A program made the position numbers and the translations under genes. Positions 25,369 to 32,418 of a stretch of 37,438 nt of DNA are shown one piece after another. Each line of letters opens with the position of its first letter. Position 1 is the first letter of the stretch. Source of the stretch: Caldilineales bacterium (GTDB taxonomy: Bacteria; Chloroflexota; Anaerolineae; J102); NCBI GenBank assembly GCA_024102915.1, contig JAGFJG010000186.1:1-37438 (forward strand), read 5' to 3'. The notes beneath the pieces were generated by a model. The model worked only from the letters and a program-made list of their open reading frames with translations. It ran no database searches and had not been told where the DNA came from.

Positions 25369-25522
25369 AATATTTTACCTCCAATTCGGATCGGCATCAT
25401 TGCACGTGCGATGTCGCCTCATTGCGCCATCGATTTGCAGTGTATCAGCCGCACCATAATACCACAACTGCGCGCTGCGTCATGTCATTTTTTAAGTAGG
25501 CTCGACCACAAAATTCTCGGCT

Positions 25523-25551
25523 TTGACAGCGTGCAAACACAAGCCTAAAAT
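25523..25551 (+). promoter_or_regulatory. Strong sigma-70-type promoter for ferritin
   Basis: TTGACA (25523-25528), a 17-base spacer and TAAAAT (25546-25551), nearly consensus. The transcript would start about 65 bases before the ferritin ATG. Confidence 0.75.
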
Positions 25552-25594
25552 GAAGCGGAACAAAGTGTAAATCCACTCTATCACATCGAAGATG

Positions 25595-25612
25595 TTGGGG
25601 ATTATTCCCCAA
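25595..25612 (+). promoter_or_regulatory. Hairpin overlapping the ferritin Shine-Dalgarno sequence
   Basis: TTGGGGA (25595-25601) and TCCCCAA (25606-25612) form a perfect 7-bp stem with a TTAT loop. The last two bases are the first two of the SD AAGGAGA (25611-25617) serving the ATG at 25623. In mRNA the stem abuts the ribosome site and could tune translation; as DNA it could be an operator. Confidence 0.6.
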
Positions 25613-25622
25613 GGAGACCCAA

Positions 25623-26123
25623 ATGTTCAGCCAAAAACTTCAGGATGCCATAAATGCCCAGATCAACGCCGAATTCCATTCCGCCTACATTTATCTAGGG
25701 ATGTCGGCCTATCTGGAAGACATGAATATGCCGGGATTTGCCCATTGGATGCGACTGCAATACGAAGAAGAGACGATGCACGCCCTCAAGCTCTATGACT
25801 TCATGCATGAACGAGGCGGACACGTCGTGCTCGAACCGATTGGCGCGGCGACCTCAGAATACGCGTCCGTGCTGGCCGTGTTCGAGCACACGCTTGCTCA
25901 CGAAAAGAAGGTCACGAGCCTGATTAATGCCCTATACGAAATGGCAGTCGCTGAAAACGACTATCCCACCCAGGTGCTGATGCAGTGGTACATCAGTGAG
26001 CAGGTCGAGGAAGAGAAAAACGCCAGCGACGCTGTCGCCCAATTGCAATGGGTAGGCGACTTCGGTCCTGGGATGCTGATGCTCGACCGGGAAATGGGCT
26101 CACGTCAGCCCGAAGCAGAGTGA
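25623..26123 (+). CDS. Non-haem bacterial ferritin
   Basis: 166-residue iron-storage protein forming 24-subunit shells that oxidise Fe(II) and store Fe(III). It has the ferritin four-helix pattern with ferroxidase ligands in helix A (NAEFHSAYIYLGMSAYLED), helix B (MRLQYEEETMHALKLYDFM, the E-x2-H pair), helix C (ALYEMAVAENDYPT) and helix D (WYISEQVEEEKNAS). Length and motifs match FtnA; no haem-binding Met of bacterioferritin is evident. The SD AAGGAGA is strong, the promoter near-consensus, and a hairpin precedes the SD. It is 26 bases from the following phosphatase gene, so the three genes to 27519 may be partly co-transcribed. Confidence 0.95.
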   Translation: MFSQKLQDAINAQINAEFHSAYIYLGMSAYLEDMNMPGFAHWMRLQYEEETMHALKLYDFMHERGGHVVLEPIGAATSEYASVLAVFEHTLAHEKKVTSLINALYEMAVAENDYPTQVLMQWYISEQVEEEKNASDAVAQLQWVGDFGPGMLMLDREMGSRQPEAE

Positions 26124-26149
26124 GTCCAATCTGAACTTGCCCAAGCTCG

Positions 26150-26653
26150 ATGACATCCACCCAAAACAAACCGGTTCGAGTGCTTTTCGTCTGCCTGGGC
26201 AACATCTGCCGTTCGCCCACCGCACAGGCGGTCTTTGAATACAAGGTTCGGGCGGCAGGACTGGAAGGCGCAATTGAAATAGATTCTGCAGGCACATCCG
26301 CTTACCACATCGGCGAGCAGCCGGATAGGCGCGCGCAATTAACGGCAAGACGCCGGGGCATCGACATGAGCGGCCAGCGATCACGCCAGGTTTCCAGGAT
26401 TGATTGTGAACGATTCGATTACATCCTGGCGATGGACAGCGACAATCTCTACGATCTCCGGCGACTGTGCTCGCCCGAACAGTCGCATAAGCTCGCCCGC
26501 TTCCTGGATTTCGCACCCCAGGCGGGCATTCGCGACGTCCCCGACCCCTATTATGGCGGCAGTAGCGGCTTCGAAAACGTCTTTGACCTGATTGAAATGG
26601 CAGCGGATGGTTTGCTCGCCGACATCGTGCAAACAAGGCTGAATGGTTCGTGA
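26150..26653 (+). CDS. Low-molecular-weight protein phosphatase
   Basis: 167-residue LMW-PTP family phosphatase. The P-loop VCLGNICRSP holds nucleophile Cys15 and Arg21; the general acid is Asp132 in DVPDPYYGG. The family dephosphorylates tyrosine-phosphate or, in human LMW-PTP-A (Fortpied, Van Schaftingen and colleagues), ribulosamine 5-phosphates and erythrulosamine 4-phosphates on proteins. Its stop codon overlaps the start of a fructosamine/ribulosamine kinase gene, which makes the deglycation role the more likely one here: it would supply the dephosphorylated ketoamine to the kinase. That is inference from gene coupling. Confidence 0.93.
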   Translation: MTSTQNKPVRVLFVCLGNICRSPTAQAVFEYKVRAAGLEGAIEIDSAGTSAYHIGEQPDRRAQLTARRRGIDMSGQRSRQVSRIDCERFDYILAMDSDNLYDLRRLCSPEQSHKLARFLDFAPQAGIRDVPDPYYGGSSGFENVFDLIEMAADGLLADIVQTRLNGS

Positions 26654-27519
26654 GTATGGCGGGCGATTCAGCCATTGGTCGGGCGCTGGTCGAGGCATTG
26701 GGAGAACAGCCGATGTCGATTCAACCGCTCGGCGGCGGCTGTGTGGGCAAGGTCTACAAAATCAGGATGGCGGATGGGATGGTCTATGCCGCCAAATACG
26801 CAGAGAGGGGCGGCGCGGGGCTTGATCGTGAGGCGTTCATGCTGCGCTATCTGCGTGATCACAGCCAGCTCCCAATCCCTGCCGTCATTTTTACAGACGA
26901 GCGCTTACTGGTAATGCAACTCATATCAGGGACAAGCCGCTTCTCCGATGCCGCGCAGCGTCACGCTGCCGAACTGCTGGCCGACCTGCATGCCATCGCC
27001 GCTTCGCGTTTCGGCTTCGGGCGGGATACCCTGATCGGCGGACTGAATCAGCCGAACCCGTGGAACGATTCGTGGGTGACTTTCTTCGCCGAACACCGGT
27101 TGGGGTACATGGCCGATGCCGCCTTGCAGGAGGGTCGGCTGCCGAGACAGTTCCACCGCCAATTGCACGCCTTGATTCCCAGGCTCGCAGAGCTGCTGCC
27201 CGAACCCGACCAGCCGAGCCTGCTCCACGGCGACGTGTGGACGACCAACGTCCTGGCCGATGGCGATTCCATCACCGGGTTTTTGGATCCCGCCATTTAT
27301 TTCGGCCATCCGGAGATCGTGCTCGCCTTCATCACTCTGTTCAACACATTCGGCGTCCCTTTCTTCGAGCGCTACCATCAACTGCGTCCCATCGCTCCCG
27401 GCTTTTGGGAGGTGCGTCGCGACATCTATAACCTGTACCCGTTGATGGTGCATGTGCGGCTTTTTGGCGGGGGCTATGTGTCTTCGGTCGGCTCCGTCCT
27501 GGCGCGTCTGGGCGTGTAA
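26650..27519 (+). CDS. Fructosamine/ribulosamine 3-kinase family protein
   Basis: 289-residue kinase of the FN3K family with a choline-kinase-like fold. It phosphorylates sugar adducts on lysines at O3, making them unstable so that the free amine is regenerated. Visible features are the ATP-lysine region (VYAAKYAE), the family stretch NPWNDSWVTFFAEHRLGY (136-153), catalytic LLHGDVWTTN (191-200, Asp195) and the metal Asp213 in FLDPAIYFGHPEIVLAF. Bacterial homologues were reported mostly to act on ribulosamines and erythrulosamines (Gemayel and colleagues). The GTG at 26650 overlaps the phosphatase stop by four bases (GTGA); an ATG at 26656 is the alternative start. Confidence 0.92.
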   Translation: MSMAGDSAIGRALVEALGEQPMSIQPLGGGCVGKVYKIRMADGMVYAAKYAERGGAGLDREAFMLRYLRDHSQLPIPAVIFTDERLLVMQLISGTSRFSDAAQRHAAELLADLHAIAASRFGFGRDTLIGGLNQPNPWNDSWVTFFAEHRLGYMADAALQEGRLPRQFHRQLHALIPRLAELLPEPDQPSLLHGDVWTTNVLADGDSITGFLDPAIYFGHPEIVLAFITLFNTFGVPFFERYHQLRPIAPGFWEVRRDIYNLYPLMVHVRLFGGGYVSSVGSVLARLGV

Positions 27520-28173
27520 CGTTGCCACGACGAACTGATAAACGGCGGCATTCGCATAATGGGGATTGTCGCCGGACTGTGATACTGATCTGGCTGACGC
27601 GAGATTCGTGGGGCGGTTTCACGAAATAAGGTGGATACAGCCTGCTGGTTGGGTTATTTTGAAGTCATCATTCGGTCATATTTTCGACCCAAATGCGGAA
27701 ACATCGGCACGACTACGCGATCAGGCGTAACATTAAGAATTGCAGTGTAAGACTATTCGGCTCAAAAACCAATCGGATCGGAAATTTTCATTGAGAATAG
27801 CGATGAAATAATATCAAATCCCAAAGGCTAAAAGGACAGGACTCTGCCACGCTGTCTATCAACCCCCTGGTTTTCAGATTGATGAATTTTGTGGGGATAG
27901 CGATCATACGAAATGATCACTATGTCTGAAGTGTTATTTATGGACGCGATTCGCGTTATTCTTCGGAGATCGAATGACAATAGCTGGAATATCGTCGGAT
28001 AGTAGGCTTACGAAATGAAGAGAGCGCGTCTGCCGTTCGGTAAAAGACGCGAAAATCCAGTTCGCGCGTTACAAAGAATTCAAACTGATCACCAGAAATG
28101 GCATGGTCAGTGTGGCTCTTTGCAACCTTCGCTCAAAACCAGGAAAACACTCTACCAAAGGGCTTTGACCTAG
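27520..28173. other. Gene-free region, more AT-rich than surroundings
   Basis: About 650 bases with no supported gene on either strand; short frames on both strands lack SDs and recognisable products. Base composition is visibly lower in GC than neighbouring genes. A small dyad is present (GATCATACGAAATGATC at 27902-27918). No tRNA, repeat array or clear riboswitch was recognised. A small RNA or decayed gene cannot be excluded. Confidence 0.6.
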
Positions 28174-28201
28174 TTGACATTTCCAAATAAAGTGATAAAA
28201 T
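28174..28201 (+). promoter_or_regulatory. Sigma-70-type promoter for the LysM protein gene
   Basis: TTGACA (28174-28179), a 16-base spacer and TAAAAT (28196-28201) preceded by TGA, giving an extended -10. It lies about 110 bases upstream of the ATG at 28310. Confidence 0.7.
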
Positions 28202-28309
28202 AGGTAGAAGTAATCAAGCGTGGAGAATTTGTAAGAGGTCGGCATGCGGATTCTCTGCGGCGAGAACCCTGGTCTTGTCAAGCTTCTACTCGCAGGAGAG
28301 AAATTATCC

Positions 28310-29095
28310 ATGAGAAAACCACTGTTCCTTGCCCTGGCGTTGGCCATCGTGCTTTCGCTCTTCCCCCTGGCCGCCCTGACGCAGACCGCTGAGGCTGGCG
28401 GCTGTGTCGCAGTGTACGTTGTCAAACGTGGCGATACCCTTACTATCATCGCCCGCAAGTACGGCGTTTCAAATGCACAGCTGGCCAAGGCCAACAACAT
28501 TCAGAATCGCAACCGCATTTATGTCGGACAACGACTTTGCATCCCGGGATATATCCCGCCGCCGCCCCCGCCGCCCCCGCCTACACAACAGCCTGGCGGC
28601 TATTATCCGCCGCCGCCTCACCCTGGCGATGGCCCGCAATGCAGTTATATGCCAGTGCTTGGCTTTGGCCGGGTCTGGGCTCAATACCCGCAAGTTCGCT
28701 CTGGCCTTGGCTGCGCCACAGCGCCTGAAACCGGGTTTGCAGCCAACCAGGAAGCCTTTGCTCAGGGTACCGCCATTCAGAACCTTGACAGCAAGGTCAT
28801 CTACATCCTGTACAGCAACGGCTGGTGGGAGAGCTACCCGGACACCTGGGTAGAAGGCGATGCCGTCGTCAACCCCGCACTCGTCCCACCGTATGGCTAT
28901 TACCAGCCGGCCTATGGCATTGGCAAAGTCTGGCGAAACTATGACAACGTATCGCAGAGACTTGGTTGGGCTAAGAACCAGCAATACCCTGTACAGGCGA
29001 CACGTCAACAGTTTGAAAAAGGCCAGATGATCTGGACTTCTAGCAGCGGCGTGTTCGTACTTTACAGCAACGGGACCTGGCAACTTTACAAGTAA
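28310..29095 (+). CDS. Secreted LysM-domain protein with two C-terminal repeats
   Basis: 261-residue exported protein. A Sec signal peptide (basic MRKP, hydrophobic core, likely cleavage after AEA) leads to a LysM domain (about 32-78: VYVVKRGDTLTIIARKYGV ... NRIYVGQRLCIPG) that binds peptidoglycan or chitin-like glycans. A Pro-rich linker of about 35 residues (PPPPPPPPPTQQPGGYYPPP) follows. The C-terminal half holds two related units of about 65 residues, each starting with GFGRVW or GIGKVW and ending with LYSNGWWESY or LYSNGTWQLY, resembling LGFP-type wall-associated repeats. The start at 28310 has GGAGAGA upstream; the earlier in-frame codons are not part of a signal peptide. It is a single-gene unit between its own promoter and terminator. 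Confidence 0.88.
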   Translation: MRKPLFLALALAIVLSLFPLAALTQTAEAGGCVAVYVVKRGDTLTIIARKYGVSNAQLAKANNIQNRNRIYVGQRLCIPGYIPPPPPPPPPTQQPGGYYPPPPHPGDGPQCSYMPVLGFGRVWAQYPQVRSGLGCATAPETGFAANQEAFAQGTAIQNLDSKVIYILYSNGWWESYPDTWVEGDAVVNPALVPPYGYYQPAYGIGKVWRNYDNVSQRLGWAKNQQYPVQATRQQFEKGQMIWTSSSGVFVLYSNGTWQLYK

Positions 29096-29123
29096 TCCTT
29101 GCTGGCTCAGAACGCCAGATTGG

Positions 29124-29152
29124 ACCCCCGGACAGAATCACAGTCCGGGGGT
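29124..29152 (+). terminator. Rho-independent-like terminator after the LysM gene
   Basis: ACCCCCGGAC (29124-29133) pairs perfectly with GTCCGGGGGT (29143-29152) over a 9-base loop, followed by a T-rich tail (TCGTCTTTCT). Confidence 0.8.
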
Positions 29153-29235
29153 TCGTCTTTCTACAACCTGGAAATGTTGGCGAAACCCAATCGCTTCTCT
29201 TTGACAGGCGTCAACTCGCCAGGAATCGAACATCT

Positions 29236-29265
29236 TTGGCTGTGCTATCTCGCTGGTGCTATAAT
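29236..29265 (+). promoter_or_regulatory. Promoter of the signal peptidase / sugar-phosphate microcompartment operon
   Basis: TTGGCT (29236-29241), an 18-base spacer and TATAAT (29260-29265) preceded by TGC, a consensus extended -10. About 38 bases separate the -10 from the GTG at 29303. Upstream, TTGACAGGCGTCAA (29201-29214) has 5-bp inverted ends and might be an operator. Confidence 0.6.
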
Positions 29266-29302
29266 GTCGGCGTTTTTCACCACCCATTTGGACGTTTAAA
29301 CA

Positions 29303-29941
29303 GTGACAGAACCCGATTATTCTCAGGTTGCATCAGAGACGCCAGAGGCCGCAGCTGTAGAACCCGTAGCCGCTGAAGCATCACATGAAGAGGCGAAATC
29401 GTTTGGGGGCTATCTTTGGGAAATAGTTCAGACATTGGTTTTGGCCGGTTTACTGATTGTCTTTTTTCGCAGCTTCGTCTTCCAGAACTACATCGTCGAA
29501 GGAAGCAGCATGGAAGGGACGTTGCATCCGGGCGAGCGGCTGATCGTCAGCCGGGTTAGTTATCTGGTCGGGGAACCCAAACGGGGTGATGTCATCGTCC
29601 TGCAATACCCTCAGGACCCCTCGCGCGACTTTGTGAAACGGATCATCGGCATGCCCGGCGAGACGGTTTCGATCACGGATGGACAGGTTTTCATCGATGG
29701 GCAATCATTACCCAGCGAATACTATGTAGAGCCCATGCGAGCCAGTCGCGATAGTATGGCGCCCGTTACGCTGGCCGCGGACGAGTATTGGGTGATGGGC
29801 GATAATCGCACCGGTTCCAGCGACTCGCGTAGTTGGGGACCGTTGGAAGAGCGATATGTCATCGGTAAAGCCTGGCTCGTCTATTTCCCGTTCACTGATT
29901 TTGGCATTGTAGCCGATGCCGATTTGGAGCCGGCAGGATGA
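29303..29941 (+). CDS. lepB: Signal peptidase I
   Basis: 212-residue membrane-bound type I signal peptidase that removes signal peptides from exported proteins. An acidic N-terminal tail (1-30) precedes one membrane helix (about 40-58, IVQTLVLAGLLIVFF). Catalytic Ser69 is in VEGSSMEGTL and the general base Lys112 in FVKRIIGMPGE; the late box MGDNRTGSSDSRSWGP is also diagnostic. The start is GTG. Its stop codon overlaps the ATG of the RpiB-like gene (ATGA, 29938-29941), so a housekeeping secretion gene is translationally coupled to microcompartment cargo. Confidence 0.95.
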   Translation: MTEPDYSQVASETPEAAAVEPVAAEASHEEAKSFGGYLWEIVQTLVLAGLLIVFFRSFVFQNYIVEGSSMEGTLHPGERLIVSRVSYLVGEPKRGDVIVLQYPQDPSRDFVKRIIGMPGETVSITDGQVFIDGQSLPSEYYVEPMRASRDSMAPVTLAADEYWVMGDNRTGSSDSRSWGPLEERYVIGKAWLVYFPFTDFGIVADADLEPAG

Positions 29942-30597
29942 CGCCTTCAGAGTCGGAAATCCGGGCGATTGTCGGTCAGGTGCTGAGCCGGATTCAAGCG
30001 GAGACGGAACAGCCCTTGTCAATCATGGACGCGCCCACAACGCCCGCACCATTTATTCCGGCCAACGATTCTCCTCCGCCTGAAAAAACCGTGGCAATTG
30101 CCGCCGACCATGGCGGCTATGGGCTGAAGGAAGCGCTAAAAACCTTTTTGGAGGACTTGGGCTTTCGGGTTATCGACTTGGGAACCCATAGCACAGATAG
30201 TGTGGACTACCCGGACTACGCCTATGCCGTGGCCGCGCAGGTCGCACAGAAGCGTTGTGCGGTGGGGATTGTGATCGACGGCGCCGGGATTGGCTCTTGC
30301 ATGGCTGCTAACAAAGTGCCCGGCATCCGCGCCAGCCTTTGCTATGATGTGAGCAGCGCCGCCAACGCGCGCGAACATAACTTTGCCAATGTGCTCACAC
30401 TGGGGGCGGGACTAGTTGGCGTCAATCTCGCCAAGCAGATCGTCAAAACCTGGTTGGAAACCCCGTGGGGCGGAGATCGGCACGCCCGCCGGGTGGACAA
30501 AATCTCCGCCATCGAACAGCGTTACAGCAAAATGAGGGACTCAAGTGGCCATCTCGAACTTCTCTCTGGATCAACTGGTCGCAATCGTCACACGTGA
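29938..30597 (+). CDS. rpiB: RpiB/LacAB-type sugar-phosphate isomerase, microcompartment-targeted
   Basis: 219-residue isomerase, likely interconverting ribose 5-phosphate and ribulose 5-phosphate or a related aldose/ketose phosphate. Residues 5-20 (ESEIRAIVGQVLSRIQ) form an amphipathic helix of encapsulation-peptide type, then a Pro-rich linker runs to about 48. The RpiB core follows: IAADHGGYGLKE (Asp57, His58), IDGAGIGSCMAANK and REHNFANVLTLG (His147, Asn148), ending RVDKISAIEQRYSK. At the position of the E. coli catalytic Cys65 there is Asp114, recalling Glu75 of the M. tuberculosis enzyme. A tail of about 20 residues runs 53 bases into the deoC gene. Isomerase plus aldolase suits the SPU class of microcompartment. 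Confidence 0.92.
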   Translation: MTPSESEIRAIVGQVLSRIQAETEQPLSIMDAPTTPAPFIPANDSPPPEKTVAIAADHGGYGLKEALKTFLEDLGFRVIDLGTHSTDSVDYPDYAYAVAAQVAQKRCAVGIVIDGAGIGSCMAANKVPGIRASLCYDVSSAANAREHNFANVLTLGAGLVGVNLAKQIVKTWLETPWGGDRHARRVDKISAIEQRYSKMRDSSGHLELLSGSTGRNRHT

Positions 30598-31423
30598 AGT
30601 GATGTCCGCCTATCAAATGGCGGAGGGCGTAACATGCTCTAGCTGCGCGCCCGTTTGCCGTGGATTCTGCGTCAGCGAAAGACCCGAGGCGGCGAGACGG
30701 TTGGTTGCAGCCGGGGCCAGTCGCATCACGGCAGGGCTGGGCGTGGGCACAGTCGCCAATGATCTGGCCGGGATGATAGACCACACGCTGCTCAAACCCG
30801 ACGCAACCGAAGCCCAAATCCGCACGCTGTGCCAGGAAGCGCGAGACCATCATTTCGCCTCGGTCTGCGTAAACCCCGCGTGGGTCGGGCTTGCATCCGA
30901 ACTATTGCGCGGGTCGGATGCGGTTTCCTGCACCGTTATCGGCTTCCCGCTCGGCGCAACCATGCCGGAAGTGAAGGCGTTCGAGACGGAACGAGCTGTG
31001 CGCAATGGGGCGCGTGAAGTCGACATGGTCATCAACATCGGCGCTCTCAAGAGCCTGCGGTACGATGAAGTCTATTGTGACATCGCCGGAGTGGTGCGCG
31101 CAGCCAGGGCTGGCGATGCCCTTGTCAAGGTGATTATTGAGACCTCCTTGCTCACCGATGAGGAAAAAGTGGAGGCTTGCGTGCTGAGTCAGGCCGCCGG
31201 CGCCGATTATGTCAAAACCAGCACGGGCTTTTCCACCGGCGGGGCGACCGTCGCCGATGTGGCGCTGATGCGGCGGGTCGTGGGTGATCAGATGGGGGTC
31301 AAGGCATCGGGCGGGATTCGCAACGCCGATGACGCCAGCGCCATGGTCGAAGCAGGGGCCACCCGTATCGGGGCAAGTGCCGGAATCAAGATCGTCCAAC
31401 AGGCTGCTGCCAGGGCGAACTAG
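30545..31423 (+). CDS. deoC: Deoxyribose-phosphate aldolase, microcompartment-targeted
   Basis: 292-residue class I aldolase cleaving 2-deoxyribose 5-phosphate to acetaldehyde and glyceraldehyde 3-phosphate. Residues 7-23 (SLDQLVAIVTREVMSAY) are an encapsulation-peptide-like helix. Next comes a cysteine cluster, C31-x2-C34-x3-C38-x3-C42, not found in E. coli DeoC. The TIM barrel starts near 75 (MIDHTLLKPDAT) with Asp160 (EVDMVINIGAL), Schiff-base Lys195 (VKVIIETSLL) and Lys224 (YVKTSTGF). The GTG at 30545, with GAGGG six bases upstream, overlaps the isomerase gene by 53 bases; the next Met would remove the targeting helix, so the overlap is probably real. Acetaldehyde release explains the need for a shell. 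Confidence 0.95.
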   Translation: MAISNFSLDQLVAIVTREVMSAYQMAEGVTCSSCAPVCRGFCVSERPEAARRLVAAGASRITAGLGVGTVANDLAGMIDHTLLKPDATEAQIRTLCQEARDHHFASVCVNPAWVGLASELLRGSDAVSCTVIGFPLGATMPEVKAFETERAVRNGAREVDMVINIGALKSLRYDEVYCDIAGVVRAARAGDALVKVIIETSLLTDEEKVEACVLSQAAGADYVKTSTGFSTGGATVADVALMRRVVGDQMGVKASGGIRNADDASAMVEAGATRIGASAGIKIVQQAAARAN

Positions 31424-31428
31424 CCGAC

Positions 31429-31707
31429 ATGGGTTTCGGGATTGCGGGAACGTTGTTGGCTGCGTGGGCGGCGGAGACGGGCGAATCGGTACGAGTTTTT
31501 TTGGCGCAGACAGGCGGGGAACCGACGCCCCCGGCTGATCCGGGCGGATTGACGATGACGCTTTGGGCCAACCTGCCCCTCCTGACCTGCCTGGTTTTTG
31601 GCGTTGCCATTCTCATTGGCCTGATCATCATTTTCCGCAAGAACCAGCAAATGGCCGCAGAACGCACCATCGGGGACGATGAAAAACTGAAGGGTGAGGA
31701 GTTATGA
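31429..31707 (+). CDS. Small single-pass membrane protein, unknown function
   Basis: 92-residue protein with a short hydrophobic N-terminal stretch (FGIAGTLLAAWAA), a Gly/Pro-rich loop (about 28-42) and one strong membrane helix (about 48-68, LPLLTCLVFGVAILIGLIII), then a charged tail (RKNQQMAAERTIGDDEKLK). No family is recognised. It starts six bases after deoC and its end overlaps the next gene's start by four bases, so it is part of the operon. The ATG at 31429 lacks a clear SD; translation may depend on coupling to deoC. Confidence 0.65.
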   Translation: MGFGIAGTLLAAWAAETGESVRVFLAQTGGEPTPPADPGGLTMTLWANLPLLTCLVFGVAILIGLIIIFRKNQQMAAERTIGDDEKLKGEEL

Positions 31708-32405
31708 TCAGCACCATTGCGCCCGATCTGAGCCAACTTGACCTGGGCGGCGTCAATGCCTATTTGTGGACAGGTTCTGAGGGGCCGACATTGATTGACA
31801 CCGGCATGCCGGGCTCAGTCAAGACAATCATCACCGATCTGGCATCGATCGGCCTCCAGCCGGCGGATCTGCGTCGCATCATCATCACCCACGCTGACCT
31901 TGACCACCTGGGCGGAGCGAGAGAGTTATCGGCGCAATCGCAGGCCATTATCGCCTGCCACACCGTGGAAAGCGCTTACGTGTTGGGCCAGAAGACGAAA
32001 AAGCCTAACCCCGGTCTGCTGGGCTATCTCATCCGCCCCTTTTTCGACCTGACCAACCGCCGGGCAAAACCCGGCGTCTCTCATGTCGACGAATACCTGC
32101 TCGACGGTCAGGCTATGCCGGAAGGCTTCACAGTGCTGCACATGCCCGGCCATGCGCCCGGCCAGATCGCCTTGCATCACCCCGATCGGGGCATCCTCAT
32201 TGCCGCAGACGCATTGAACAACCGCAAGGGGAAACTGGGTCTGCCGTCAGCCCTTTTCACGCCGAGCATGTCTCAGGCAATCGAGAGCTTGCAGCGATTG
32301 CAAAAACTCAAATATGAGACGGCGTGTTTTGGGCACGGGCCGCCCATCCTCAGCGGCGCAGACGAAAAAATCGCCGAATTCGTTCGATCCGTTAGCGATT
32401 CCTGA
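31704..32405 (+). CDS. Metallo-beta-lactamase-fold hydrolase
   Basis: 233-residue hydrolase with the MBL fold. The metal motif reads THADLDHLGG (His63, Asp65, Asp67, His68), with Asp where the classical HxHxDH has its second His. Further ligands are in MPGHAPGQIALHHP, IAADAL and CFGHGPP. Glyoxalase II-like and lactonase-like members share this variant motif, so a thioester or lactone hydrolase is possible. The ATG overlaps the membrane protein's stop by four bases. In the operon with an aldolase it might detoxify a reactive aldehyde-derived conjugate, but this is a guess. Confidence 0.88.
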   Translation: MISTIAPDLSQLDLGGVNAYLWTGSEGPTLIDTGMPGSVKTIITDLASIGLQPADLRRIIITHADLDHLGGARELSAQSQAIIACHTVESAYVLGQKTKKPNPGLLGYLIRPFFDLTNRRAKPGVSHVDEYLLDGQAMPEGFTVLHMPGHAPGQIALHHPDRGILIAADALNNRKGKLGLPSALFTPSMSQAIESLQRLQKLKYETACFGHGPPILSGADEKIAEFVRSVSDS

Positions 32406-32418
32406 ATGGCGTGATGCA

